From Cellulomonas composti (lineage in GTDB: Bacteria; Actinomycetota; Actinomycetes; Actinomycetales; Cellulomonadaceae): DNA of 64,000 nt. The stretch covers positions 124,001 through 188,000 of the forward strand of contig NZ_BJWG01000008.1 of the NCBI RefSeq assembly GCF_007990245.1, written 5' to 3'. How positions within the stretch are numbered: position 1 is the stretch's first letter; every line of letters starts with the position of its first letter. Under the pieces are notes generated by a model. That model was given only the letters and a program-made list of their open reading frames with translations, did not search any database and was not told where the DNA came from. A program made the position numbers and the translations under genes. Positions 24,814 through 32,006 of this stretch are shown piece by piece.

Positions 24814-25502
24814 GACGCACCGTCCTGCGCCTCGGCGGGCGGCCAGTCGTAGTCGGCGTCGTCGACCTGCGGGGGCGGCATGGTGGCGGTCGGGGACAAG
24901 TCGTCCGCCACGTCCTCGACCAGCCCGGCATCCTCGGCCGTTGGTGAGGCGGCCTCGACCGGGGTGGGAGCGGCCGCCCCCGCAGGCTTCTGGGCCGTCA
25001 GCTCGGCCACGCGCGCCTTGATCTGCACGCGGGTCCGCTCGTCGGCCGTGCGGTACATGCCGCGCAGCACGTCGAGGTCCGTGATCTGCGCGAGGTCCGG
25101 CGCGCTCGGGCGGGTGGGCTCGGCGAGCGGCTTCACCACGTACACGTGGGACTTCCCGCGCGTCGGGATCGTCGGCACACCCTTCGGCTTGTCGATGCCG
25201 CTCATCGCCGCGATGCGCACACCGCCCACAGCGGCACCGCCGTACTGGACCGTCGAGTCGCAGTACAGCGTGATGCGGCGACCGGGCCACTGCGTGTGGT
25301 CGAGCCCCCACACGCCCACGAGCACGCGGCGCATGTTCTTGCCCGGACGCCACGGCCGCGGGAACTCGACGAGGTGCACGTTGACGGGCTGCTCACCCGC
25401 GGCGACGGTGACGCGCTCGACGGTGAACGTCTGCGGACCTCCCAGGAGGTCCACGGCGTCCAGCTGGTCGGACTGGGGTGCCAGGGTGTCGGCGAGGTCC
25501 AC
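24810..25502 (-). CDS. Phage recombination-partner candidate (YqaJ-linked protein)
   Basis: The 230-residue protein has a beta-rich N-terminal domain (about 10-140; FTVERVTVAAGEQPVNVHL, RRVLVGVWGLDHTQWPGRRITLYCD, YGGAAVGGVRIAAMS). A helical patch and a long acidic, Pro/Ala tail ending in D/W-rich sequence follow. Acidic tails are typical of single-strand-binding proteins. It is coupled to the exonuclease gene at 25502 by one shared base. A ssDNA-binding or annealing role is an inference. Confidence 0.5.
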   Translation of the reverse strand: MDLADTLAPQSDQLDAVDLLGGPQTFTVERVTVAAGEQPVNVHLVEFPRPWRPGKNMRRVLVGVWGLDHTQWPGRRITLYCDSTVQYGGAAVGGVRIAAMSGIDKPKGVPTIPTRGKSHVYVVKPLAEPTRPSAPDLAQITDLDVLRGMYRTADERTRVQIKARVAELTAQKPAGAAAPTPVEAASPTAEDAGLVEDVADDLSPTATMPPPQVDDADYDWPPAEAQDGAS

Positions 25503-26194
25503 TAGATCATCTCCTGGTAGAGGCCGCGCTCGGTCTCGGGCATGCCCTGGACGCGCTCGCGGTAGGTGGTCGTCATGGCGAAGGCGGTGTCCTCGAAGGC
25601 CGTGACGGCGGCGAGGATCGCGTCACGCCACGCGGGGTCCGGCAGCACGCGCTTCACGTACAGCGGCATGCCGGCGCAGTAGGACACGTAGTCGCACCAG
25701 GCCCGCCCGGACACGAGCAGCCCGGTCTGGATCTGGGCCATGTTCTCGGCGGGCACCTCGTCGTCGAGGATCGTGCGCAGTTGCGCCTTGGCCCGCCGTG
25801 ACTTGATCTCGATGAGCCCGTCGTCGTCCACCAGGCCGTCGGGGCTGTAGCCGATCTCGAAGGTCTGGCTGTCGTCGTCGGGCTCATCGGGGCTGTAGAC
25901 CATGAACCCGACCTCAACGACCGGGACGCCGCGGTCTTGCGCGTACAGGTCGCGCGCCACGGGCTCGTCGAGGGTGCCGCGGAGCATGTCGTCGGACACG
26001 TACACGGGGTCGGTCCAGCCGGTGATCCGCTCGGCGACGAGCAGCCGCAGCAGGTCGCGGCTCGTGTCGTTCGCGGCGACCTTGAGCGTGGGCGTGACGA
26101 GCCTGCCCATGATGGACGCGGTGACCATGCCGCGGCGCTGGGCGGCCCACTCGTCGGTGCCCTGCACGAGGTCGGGCAGGATGCGCAGGCTCAT
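25502..26194 (-). CDS. YqaJ/lambda-exonuclease-type recombination nuclease
   Basis: The 230-residue protein starts MSLRILPDLVQGTDEWAAQRRG. It contains the family signatures GTDEW..QRRG.VTAS near the N-terminus, a central IGYSPDGLVDDDGLIEIKSR (D and E-x-K catalytic triad) and QIQTGLLVSGRAWCDYVSY. It should degrade one strand from dsDNA ends for phage recombination. ATG 26194 overlaps the upstream stop. Confidence 0.87.
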   Translation of the reverse strand: MSLRILPDLVQGTDEWAAQRRGMVTASIMGRLVTPTLKVAANDTSRDLLRLLVAERITGWTDPVYVSDDMLRGTLDEPVARDLYAQDRGVPVVEVGFMVYSPDEPDDDSQTFEIGYSPDGLVDDDGLIEIKSRRAKAQLRTILDDEVPAENMAQIQTGLLVSGRAWCDYVSYCAGMPLYVKRVLPDPAWRDAILAAVTAFEDTAFAMTTTYRERVQGMPETERGLYQEMI

Positions 26195-26352
26195 GACTCG
26201 TCCCCCACCCACGGCCGTAGCCGCAACTCCTGGTCGAGCTCGTCGTTGTCCGCGAGGTCCGCACCGCTGGGCAGGTCGTCGGCGGGCTCCCACGTGCTGT
26301 GCCGCCGCGCGTCGTCGATCTCGCGCGCGTAGTCGTAGGGCTGGTCGCTCAC
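26191..26352 (-). CDS. Small acidic 53-aa phage protein
   Basis: GTG 26352 to TGA 26191 encodes VSDQPYDYAREIDDARR and ends RPWVGDES. It is rich in Asp and Glu, with no Cys. It bridges 26349 and 26194 with four-base overlaps on each side. Function unknown; it might modulate the exonuclease gene that follows. Confidence 0.6.
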   Translation of the reverse strand: MSDQPYDYAREIDDARRHSTWEPADDLPSGADLADNDELDQELRLRPWVGDES

Positions 26353-26630
26353 GACGCCACCCGCCTCTCCGCCTCGTCAGCGACACGGATCGCGGAGGCG
26401 GGCAGTCGCAGGGCTGCGTCACGTGCACACTGCGGGTCGATGACGAGCACGACGCCCGTGAGCCAGTCGCCTGCCTCGACGAGCACCTCGTGGGCCTCGT
26501 CGTGGCCGAGCGCGGCCACGGTGCGGGTCACGGCGTCGAGGTCGTCGTCGGTGCCGCTCATCGCGGTCTGCGCCCAGGTGAGCGCGAGCCGTGAGCGCGC
26601 CGTCAGGTCGTAGTCCAGGGACGTGATCAC
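26349..26630 (-). CDS. Small helical phage protein, function unknown
   Basis: The 93-residue protein starts at GTG 26630 (VITSLDYDLTARSRLALTW). Four helices are apparent (TWAQTAMSG; DLDAVTRTVAALG; HEVLVEAGDWLTGVVLVI; ALRLPASAIRVADEAE). No motif is recognised. It lies in the overlapping early chain. Confidence 0.6.
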   Translation of the reverse strand: MITSLDYDLTARSRLALTWAQTAMSGTDDDLDAVTRTVAALGHDEAHEVLVEAGDWLTGVVLVIDPQCARDAALRLPASAIRVADEAERRVAS

Positions 26631-26905
26631 GACGCCACCTCCCGCGCGATGTCGACCGCGAGCCGCAGGCGGTCGAGTCGGTCGATGAAGGCGAGGGTGC
26701 GGTGGTGCTCCACGACGTGCGACACGCGCACGTACAGGCCGCTCGCCGCCTCGTCGAGGTCGCCCGCGCCGGTGAGGTCCCACGGCGACTCGACGAGCGC
26801 CCCACCGCGGTAGTGGGCGTACTTGTCGTCGACCGGGGCGCACTCGTAGCAGCGGTGCGGGCAGTCGCACGCGATGCCGTGGTGACGGGCCTTCGTGGCG
26901 CTCAC
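26627..26905 (-). CDS. Small Cys/His phage protein, function unknown
   Basis: The 92-residue protein starts VSATKARHHGIACDCPHRC. It has a dense Cys/His cluster at its N-terminus (H, C-x-C, H-x-C, C) that could hold one or two zinc ions. The C-terminal half is helical (GLYVRVSHVVEHHRTLAFIDRLDRL). GTG 26905 start; four-base overlaps. Confidence 0.65.
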   Translation of the reverse strand: MSATKARHHGIACDCPHRCYECAPVDDKYAHYRGGALVESPWDLTGAGDLDEAASGLYVRVSHVVEHHRTLAFIDRLDRLRLAVDIAREVAS

Positions 26906-27291
26906 GACAGCGCCCCGTGCAGCGCGTTCCGCACCTGCAGCGCGGTCACCGACGAGCGGTCGCGCTCGTATGCGTCGTCGAGCAGGTCGAGGACCGCGAC
27001 GAGCGCGTCGTGCATCGCCTGAGGGCCGACGTCCCCGACGATCCGGTCCGCGTGCCGCTTCTCCACGCGACGCCGCAGCCAGTCCATCTGCGCGCCGCGG
27101 GAGCCGCGCCCGTCCCACAGGCGAGCGAGGTCGAGTGCTGCCTGCACGCCGTCCCCGGGCTCGTCCAGGAAGTCAGGGTCGTCGATCGCGCAGTCGGTGC
27201 AGACCTCGACGTGCTCGCCGTCGGAGTCGTGCGCCGGGTAGCGCGGACCGGGTGCGGACAGGTCGCACCATGCGCACGTCGCCGCGCTCAC
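26902..27291 (-). CDS. Zn-ribbon phage protein, function unknown
   Basis: The 129-residue protein starts at GTG 27291 (VSAATCAWCDLSAPG). An N-terminal ribbon (CAWC ... CTDC) is followed by acidic residues and a helical body (AALDLARLWDGRG, MDWLRRRVEKRHADRIV, ALVAVLDLLDDAYERDRSSV). It overlaps both neighbours. DNA or RNA contact is inferred from the ribbon only. Confidence 0.65.
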   Translation of the reverse strand: MSAATCAWCDLSAPGPRYPAHDSDGEHVEVCTDCAIDDPDFLDEPGDGVQAALDLARLWDGRGSRGAQMDWLRRRVEKRHADRIVGDVGPQAMHDALVAVLDLLDDAYERDRSSVTALQVRNALHGALS

Positions 27292-27695
27292 GGCAGCGCC
27301 CCCTCGTGGTCCCGCATGCACGGCGTGCACGAGCACGTGCAGTCGGACGCGCTACGGCACCGCGTCGGGTCATGCGTCACGGCCAGAGCCACCAGCGACG
27401 GCACGCACGCCTCGCACGCGTCCTCGTCCCGGTGCCCACACGGCCGCACGTCGTCCAGCGACGCCAGATCCTGCGCGATCCGCTGCGCACTCCTCGCCGC
27501 ACGCAGCCCACGCCGCGCCTCGTGCAGCCCCGCCACCGCGTCGAACAGGTCCGCCGTCGAGTCGGCACCGGGCTCCACGGTCAGCCGCTCGGCCGCGGAC
27601 ACCACCACCTGCTCGCACGCCCGCACGTTGTCCATCGCCGCGGCCACCGTCGTCGACGCCACGATGACCAGGCGCGTGATCGTGTCCTCGCCCAT
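27288..27695 (-). CDS. Phage protein with C-terminal Cys cluster, function unknown
   Basis: The 135-residue protein starts MGEDTITRLVIVASTTVAAAM. A long helix lies in the middle (LFDAVAGLHEARRGLRAARSAQRIAQDL). The C-terminus holds eight Cys and several His (CGHRDEDACEAC ... CTCSCTPCMRDH), enough for two zinc sites. ATG 27695 shares a base with the next stop. Confidence 0.65.
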   Translation of the reverse strand: MGEDTITRLVIVASTTVAAAMDNVRACEQVVVSAAERLTVEPGADSTADLFDAVAGLHEARRGLRAARSAQRIAQDLASLDDVRPCGHRDEDACEACVPSLVALAVTHDPTRCRSASDCTCSCTPCMRDHEGALP

Positions 27696-27961
27696 CACGC
27701 CACCGCCGCACGCTCGTCGCGGAGGGCCTGGTGCGCGTCCAGCACCTCGCACAGCTCGATCTGCCGGGCGCGCATCGCCGAGCCCACCCGCCGCAGCGTG
27801 TACGGCGCGGCGTCCTCGGGGTGCTCGTACCAGCCGGACGTGTAGGCCGCCAGGATGCTCCCGCCCCGCTGGGACACCTCAGTCACCGACGGGTACTCGA
27901 GGATCTCGGCCACGTACTCGTCGGTGCGGGCGACGATCGCGGCGGGGATGATGCGGCCCAT
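27695..27961 (-). CDS. Small phage protein, function unknown
   Basis: The 88-residue protein starts MGRIIPAAIVARTDEYVAE. A mixed alpha/beta N-terminal half (YPSVTEVSQRGGSILAAY) is followed by helices. No Cys pairs. ATG 27961 shares a base with the upstream stop. Confidence 0.65.
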   Translation of the reverse strand: MGRIIPAAIVARTDEYVAEILEYPSVTEVSQRGGSILAAYTSGWYEHPEDAAPYTLRRVGSAMRARQIELCEVLDAHQALRDERAAVA

Positions 27962-28218
27962 CACGCCACCTCGTCCTCGACCGGGCCGACGAGGGTGCCC
28001 GTGACGATCGGCCCACGCAGCAGGTCGACCTCCGCGAGCAGGTCGTCGACCGTGAGCGGACGCGTCGGGGTGAAGCCGAGGGTGTCGCGCGTCTGGTCGT
28101 ACAGGGGGGTCGACGTGCGGCGGAACGTGGCGTAGTCGCGCTGGGCGTCCTTCGCGGCGAACACGTCCTCGGGCTCGGGGGTGGTGGGGCGCGGCTTGCG
28201 GCGCAGGAAGCGGTTCAT
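27961..28218 (-). CDS. Small phage protein, function unknown
   Basis: The 85-residue protein starts MNRFLRRKPRPTTPEPEDVFA. A basic N-terminal tail precedes an acidic body (PLTVDDLLAEVDLLRGPIV). Start ATG 28218 has a clear AAAGGAA site, so this is a fresh translation start after the 75-base gap behind the excisionase-like gene. Confidence 0.65.
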   Translation of the reverse strand: MNRFLRRKPRPTTPEPEDVFAAKDAQRDYATFRRTSTPLYDQTRDTLGFTPTRPLTVDDLLAEVDLLRGPIVTGTLVGPVEDEVA

Positions 28219-28293
28219 CTGAGACGATTCCTTTCGTGTAGGTGGCCCTCGTCCGGCTTGGCGGTTGTGGCGGGGGCCGTCTGCTGGGTGGGG

Positions 28294-28473
28294 TCAGGCG
28301 TCCGGGAGGGCGTCGAGGTACTCCTCGAGCGCCTTCGCGGGGATGACGATGCGGCGACCCATCTGCTTCGCCTTGAGCTGGCCGGAGTGGATCGCCTGGT
28401 CGATGCGCGCCTTCGACGTGCGCGCCGCAGCAGCCGCCTCGTCGCGGGTGTAGACCAGCGGCGCGGGGGTCAC
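28294..28473 (-). CDS. Excisionase-like HTH protein
   Basis: The 59-residue protein starts at GTG 28473 (VTPAPLVYTRDEAAAAAR). It is a single helix-turn-helix of the HTH_17/excisionase type: RDEAAAAARTSKARIDQAIHSG, then GRRIVIPAKALEEYLDAL. Proteins of this size and fold bend att-site DNA and direct excision, or act as small regulators. Its place in the immediate-early region near integrase supports excisionase. Confidence 0.7.
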   Translation of the reverse strand: MTPAPLVYTRDEAAAAARTSKARIDQAIHSGQLKAKQMGRRIVIPAKALEEYLDALPDA

Positions 28474-29246
28474 GAGACGACCGCCAGGCCGCCGCCGCGC
28501 AGGTGACGCAGCAGGTACTCGATCCCCTTCGGGGTGACGCGCGGCTGCGGGGCGTCCAGGACGCGCTCGCCGGTGCGCGGGTGGTAGTGCGACTGCGGCA
28601 GTGCGGCCATGCGGCCCCGCTCGATCGCGGTCTGCCGGACGTGCCACCGCTGGTCGGAGCCGCGGTAGAGCCACCCGAGGTCCGCGAGCACCGCGAACAG
28701 GCGCGTGGAGCCGAGCGAGATGCCCGAGCGAGCGAGTGCCTTCGCGGCGTCCGCGACGGACAGGTCACCGGTCGCGTCCAGCAGGAGGTCCGCGACCTCG
28801 GCGCGGGGCTCGAGCGCGGCGATCTGCTCGTTCGCGACGACGAGCGCGCGGGCCGTCTCGACGAACTGCTCGGCCATGGCGAGCACGCCAGCAGGGGTCG
28901 TCAGGTCCGGGGCTGGTGCGACCGAGTAGCTGCCCGTGCGGCGGATCGTCGGCAGGACGTCCGTGGTCACCCAGCGCCGGAACGGCTTCGCGCTCGGAGA
29001 GTCGCTACGGACGATGACGTCGTACATGCCCGCCTCGGTGACGGTGGTCATCGACTGACGGCCGCCAAGGGTGTCGATCTGACCGACACCCTTCATGTCC
29101 TCGTCGAGACGGGCTGCGACGTCACGGGCATTGCGGATGCCGAGTGCGGCGCAGAGGTCCGCGAGGACGAACCAGGGCTCCCCGTACTCGTCCGTGATGA
29201 CGCGCACGGCCTGGCCGTGGAACGCGTGCTGGATGAGGTCGGTCAT
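28470..29246 (-). CDS. Phage antirepressor (BRO-N/ANT domains)
   Basis: The 258-residue protein starts MTDLIQHAFHGQAVRVIT. The BRO-N domain (about 1-100) shows WFVLADLCAALGIRNA, MTTVTEAGMYDVIVRSDSP and FRRWVTTDVLPTIRRTG. The C-terminal KilAC/ANT-type domain (about 130-258) has ADAAKALARSGISLGSTRLFAVLADLGWLYR and ends LLRHLRGGGLAV. Such proteins relieve repression during induction. It is the second gene of the lytic operon, sharing a base with the Cro-like gene stop. Confidence 0.85.
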   Translation of the reverse strand: MTDLIQHAFHGQAVRVITDEYGEPWFVLADLCAALGIRNARDVAARLDEDMKGVGQIDTLGGRQSMTTVTEAGMYDVIVRSDSPSAKPFRRWVTTDVLPTIRRTGSYSVAPAPDLTTPAGVLAMAEQFVETARALVVANEQIAALEPRAEVADLLLDATGDLSVADAAKALARSGISLGSTRLFAVLADLGWLYRGSDQRWHVRQTAIERGRMAALPQSHYHPRTGERVLDAPQPRVTPKGIEYLLRHLRGGGLAVVS

Positions 29247-29542
29247 CACGCCACCTTCGCTCGCTGGTTGATGGAACGTCCGCTGACTGCGGATGCGGAG
29301 GCCACGAAGAGGATCTCGGTCGGGACTGCGAGGGCCTCCGCGAGACGGACGGCGAGCTTCGGGGTGCAGGTGCTCTTCCTGCCCGAGGTCAGGTGCGAGA
29401 CGAACGACTTCGAGCAGCCGGCGTAGCGCGCGAGCTGCTCGTACGAGAAGCCGCGCTGCCTGATCAGCGCCCTCAGCGTCTCTGGCGAGGTGAGTCGCAT
29501 CCAAGTCCCCTTCGGCCAACGCGTCTTCGTCCGGTCCTGCAT
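29246..29542 (-). CDS. Cro-like HTH regulator, first gene of the lytic operon
   Basis: The 98-residue protein starts MQDRTKTRWPKGTWMRL at ATG 29542, with GGGAGGA nine bases upstream; this decides the start over the open frame to 29623 and the inner ATG at 29500. An HTH (FSYEQLARYAGCSKSFVSHLTSGRK, about 34-58) is of the Cro/CI type. It is divergent from the repressor and faces the operator array, so it should control the lysis-lysogeny switch. Confidence 0.82.
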   Translation of the reverse strand: MQDRTKTRWPKGTWMRLTSPETLRALIRQRGFSYEQLARYAGCSKSFVSHLTSGRKSTCTPKLAVRLAEALAVPTEILFVASASAVSGRSINQRAKVA

Positions 29543-29780
29543 CTGGATTGATCCTCCCTTGGTAGACGGTGCGGTGTCAACTAACTGCGGATGATTCTTC
29601 CGCAGGAGGTAGACGCTGGTCAACTACTCACACGCTTGTAGTTCCGCAGCCTGCGGACTTACGGCACGATGGGCACCGATGGTTGGTAGACGAAATGACG
29701 ACACGCGGGACGCTTTGCCGGTAGACGGCACGGTGTCCGGGGCCGTTGCGCCCGAGCCGGCGCCCGGAGAGGGTCGCCCC
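29543..29780. promoter_or_regulatory. Immunity control region with repeated operator-like motifs
   Basis: This 238-base divergent region lies between the Cro-like gene and the repressor. GGTAGACG occurs four times (29561, 29608, 29685, 29720); the first and last extend to similar 18-19-base sequences ending CGGTGTC. CTGCGGA/TCCGCAG half-sites form two inverted repeats (29585-29605 with a 7-base spacer; 29643-29657 with a 1-base spacer). GTCAACTA occurs twice (near 29576 and 29619). A possible minus-strand promoter is TTGACC (29623-29618) with AAGAAT (29599-29594), overlapped by these repeats. Confidence 0.75.
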
Positions 29781-30332
29781 ATGGGTCACCTGTGGCAGAT
29801 CGTCCAGAAGCACCTGGACGAGTACGGCGTCCGCGAGGCTGCGCTCGCGCGCAAGATGGGCACGCGCCCGCAGACGCTCAACTCCTGGAAGAACCGCGGG
29901 CTCAAGCAGCTGCCCGAGCGGCGTCTGCTCGACTCCCTCGCGGTTGCGACGCGCACGCCGTACGAGACGGTCCTCGAGGCTGCACTGGCCGACACCGAGT
30001 ACCGCAGCCTCGACGCGGGGTCCACCTTCGCCGACCCCGCGTACATGCCCGAGGACACGCTCATGGTCCAGTGGATCGAGGCGCGCCGGGCCGAGAGGCG
30101 CGCGGTGGCGGAGTACGCCCGTCGCCATGGCATTGAGGACCCCACGGCCGCACGGGAGGCGATGGTCGCCTACTTCCATGCGCCGAGCCTCGACTATCTC
30201 GAGCGCGAGTGGGACGCCCGAATGGACGCTGAGGCGGTCACGGACCTTGGTGAGCAGCGAACTGACGAAGAGCTAGATCAAGCAGTAGAGCGCCGGCGGC
30301 AAGACGACGCTCGGCGTCCAGACCTGCCCTGA
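29781..30332 (+). CDS. Immunity repressor
   Basis: The 183-residue protein starts MGHLWQIVQKHLDEYGV at ATG 29781, with GGAGAGGG eight bases upstream; an upstream in-frame ATG at 29679 lacks a ribosome site and lies inside the operators. The HTH is REAALARKMGTRPQTLNSWKNRG (about 15-37). The rest is helical (MVQWIEARRAERRAVAEYARRHG), with no LexA-type peptidase, resembling actinophage immunity repressors. It is the only plus-strand gene in the switch region and should keep the lytic operon silent. Confidence 0.8.
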   Translation: MGHLWQIVQKHLDEYGVREAALARKMGTRPQTLNSWKNRGLKQLPERRLLDSLAVATRTPYETVLEAALADTEYRSLDAGSTFADPAYMPEDTLMVQWIEARRAERRAVAEYARRHGIEDPTAAREAMVAYFHAPSLDYLEREWDARMDAEAVTDLGEQRTDEELDQAVERRRQDDARRPDLP

Positions 30333-30435
30333 GCAGCCCGACGTTCTGCGTCGAGACGTAGCAGACCGGGTGGGTCATCCCCTCGACCTCGACGACCGCC
30401 ACACCCAACCGTGCGAGCAACTCGAACTCGTCCAC
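30238..30435 (-). CDS. Small protein downstream of integrase, overlapping the repressor tail
   Basis: GTG 30435 with AGGGGG ten bases upstream gives a 65-residue product (VDEFELLARLGVAVVEVEG) with a CYVSTQNVGLLRAGL core and a helical end. It lies just after integrase on the same strand and overlaps the 3' end of the repressor gene by 95 bases on the opposite strand. The protein-like sequence and ribosome site favour a real gene, but the family is not recognised. Confidence 0.5.
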   Translation of the reverse strand: MDEFELLARLGVAVVEVEGMTHPVCYVSTQNVGLLRAGLDAERRLAAGALLLDLALRQFAAHQGP

Positions 30436-30529
30436 GCCGACGATCCCCCTGTCCGCCGCGCACCCTCGTCGCAGCCGACCAGACTCGCGCGCACCCCTGA
30501 CACCCGGCACCCGGACGAGGTACGCGCCC

Positions 30530-31798
30530 TCACCCGTGCGGCGTAGCGGTCAGCCCGAGCGCCCCGGCGATCCCGTCGAGCGCATCCCGCGCGAGGGCCT
30601 GGCTGACGTGCTGATACCCGCGAGTGGACGTGATGGACGAGTGGCCCATGATCGCGATGACGACGGCCTCCTTGACGCCGTGCTCCAGCAGCAGCGTCGC
30701 GGTGGTGTGGCGGGCCTCATGCAGCAGGTACCGGGCGGGGTCGCGGTGGCGGCGCTCGTCGGTCGGGGCGACCTTCGCGGCGGCCTGGAGCGCGTACCAG
30801 GCGTCACGGTCGGCGCCGGACGAGCGTGGGCGGCCGAGCATCCGCGCGAGCAGCGTCGGGTCGGTCGTGTCCCACTCGATCACGGGCCAGACCAGACCGT
30901 GCGGGTTCACGTGCTCGGCGCGCTGCCACGTCTCCAGGGCGGCCCCCATCCACGACACGAGCGGGATGACGCGCCACCCGCTGCGCGACTTCGGGCGCAC
31001 CAGGTGCATCGCGTCCACGAGCCGCCGCGCCTCGTACCCGTCGGGGACGCGGAACGTCCCTGCGGCGCGGTCGAGGTACGGCAGGGCCTGGAGCTGCCAG
31101 GACGCGTCGAGCAGCCCACGGTCGAGGTCGACGGCCTCCCATGTCAGCCCCAGGCACTCGCCCTGGCGCATGCCCTGCAAGAAGGCGGCGGCCCAGCGCG
31201 AGCCGTCGGGCCGCTGCGAGGCCGCGCCGAGGATCGCGAGCGCGTGGCCGAGCGGCACCGCGTCGCGGTCGTGGGTGGCCTTGCCGGGTGCGGCGACCTC
31301 TCGGGCGAGCCGGGAGACGCTGTGCCCGTCGGCCGCGGCGGCGTCCAGGGCGCGGATCAGCACGCCGTGGACGTAGCGCGCGGTCGTCGTCGAGCGCCCC
31401 GCCTTGCGTACCGCGGTGCCCACCGAGCGCACGTCGCCGGGCGTGAGGGTGTCGAGCCGCTTGCTGCCGATGGTCGGCACGATCCAACGGCGCACGGCGC
31501 TGGCGTCGGTCGCGTAGTACTTCGGCCGCGCCTTGGTCGCGTGGACCTCGAGCCACGCCTCGCACCAGGACTTGACGGTCCTGTGCCCGCCGGCCACAGC
31601 CCCGGCGTCGACCTCGTACTCGCGCTGCCGCTTGGTCAGGCGCCGCTTGCACTCGGCCTCGGTGGTGGCCGAGACGGTGACGACGCGCCGGGTGCCGCGC
31701 TCGGTCCAGCCGGCCTGGAAGGTGCCGATCCACCGGCCGTCGGAGGCGCGCTGGTACACGCTGCCGGTGCCGTACTGCCGCCTGCGACGCTCGGCCAT
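30530..31798 (-). CDS. Tyrosine integrase
   Basis: It catalyses integration and excision at the tRNA-Arg att site. The 422-residue protein starts MAERRRRQYGTGSVYQR at ATG 31798 behind GGAGG; the frame open to 31849 has no better start. It has an N-terminal arm-binding domain (1-60), a core-binding SAM-like domain (about 70-165) and a catalytic domain. Visible catalytic residues are R211 (QGMRQGE), K270, H360 and R363 (LHEARHT), H386 (GHSS) and the nucleophile Y395 (STRGYQHV). Confidence 0.95.
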   Translation of the reverse strand: MAERRRRQYGTGSVYQRASDGRWIGTFQAGWTERGTRRVVTVSATTEAECKRRLTKRQREYEVDAGAVAGGHRTVKSWCEAWLEVHATKARPKYYATDASAVRRWIVPTIGSKRLDTLTPGDVRSVGTAVRKAGRSTTTARYVHGVLIRALDAAAADGHSVSRLAREVAAPGKATHDRDAVPLGHALAILGAASQRPDGSRWAAAFLQGMRQGECLGLTWEAVDLDRGLLDASWQLQALPYLDRAAGTFRVPDGYEARRLVDAMHLVRPKSRSGWRVIPLVSWMGAALETWQRAEHVNPHGLVWPVIEWDTTDPTLLARMLGRPRSSGADRDAWYALQAAAKVAPTDERRHRDPARYLLHEARHTTATLLLEHGVKEAVVIAIMGHSSITSTRGYQHVSQALARDALDGIAGALGLTATPHG

Positions 31799-31915
31799 GC
31801 CGCGCCTCCGGGGTGTAGTGAAGTCTGTAGTGATCTCACAGAGTCTCACGGGGTCTGACTGGATGCTAAGGCGCAGGTCAGAGCCGGTGCGACCTCCCCT
31901 CAGTGTGGCACGTTC
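31799..31915. promoter_or_regulatory. attachment-flank and integrase promoter region
   Basis: This AT-richer stretch separates the integrase start from the att core and should hold the integrase promoter and arm-type sites. Two direct GTAGTGA copies lie near 31815 and 31826, candidate arm sites. A TCTCACAGAGTCTCACGG segment follows, with TCTCAC twice. No clear -35/-10 pair was identified. Together with the att remnant and terminator downstream, it fills the gap up to the first host gene at 32172. Confidence 0.5.
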
Positions 31916-31962
31916 TCTGACTACGGATCAGAAGGTTGGGGGTTCGAGTCCCTTCGGGCGCA
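31916..31962 (+). other. att site: 3' half of tRNA-Arg(ACG)
   Basis: The 47 bases fold as the 3' half of a tRNA: anticodon stem TCTGA/TCAGA around loop CTACGGA (anticodon ACG), variable bases, T-arm with TTCGAGT loop, then the acceptor strand CGGGCGC and discriminator A. No matching D-arm or 5' acceptor lies upstream, where the sequence is phage DNA. This is the remnant left when a phage carries the tRNA 3' end in attP; the intact tRNA should lie beyond the left end of the window. Confidence 0.9.
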
Positions 31963-31968
31963 CATCAG

Positions 31969-32006
31969 AAGGCCCCTGACCGGCGGAGACGCGGTCAGGG
32001 GCCTTC
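31969..32006 (+). terminator. Terminator after the tRNA remnant
   Basis: Arms AAGGCCCCTGACC and GGTCAGGGGCCTT form a 13-bp perfect stem with a 12-base loop, starting seven bases after the tRNA remnant. It was presumably the terminator of the original tRNA-Arg gene. Confidence 0.85.

Larger units (their letters stand above)
1..31962. mobile_element. Siphovirus-type prophage, left end outside window
   Basis: The element has an HK97-type head module (terminase, portal, S78 protease, capsid), a long-tail module with a tape measure, a lysis cassette, a recombination/replication block, a repressor/Cro switch and a tyrosine integrase. The right border is the 3' half of a tRNA-Arg(ACG) gene at 31916-31962. 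The matching att copy, and the intact tRNA, should lie left of position 1. Apart from 15388-15663 and 29781-30332 every gene is on the minus strand. No structural gene seen here is visibly broken, so the prophage may be functional, but the part outside the window cannot be judged. Confidence 0.96.

Noticed and set aside
29679..29780. Earlier start for the repressor at 29679
   Set aside because: No ribosome site there and it would code through operator-like repeats; ATG 29781 has GGAGAGGG upstream.
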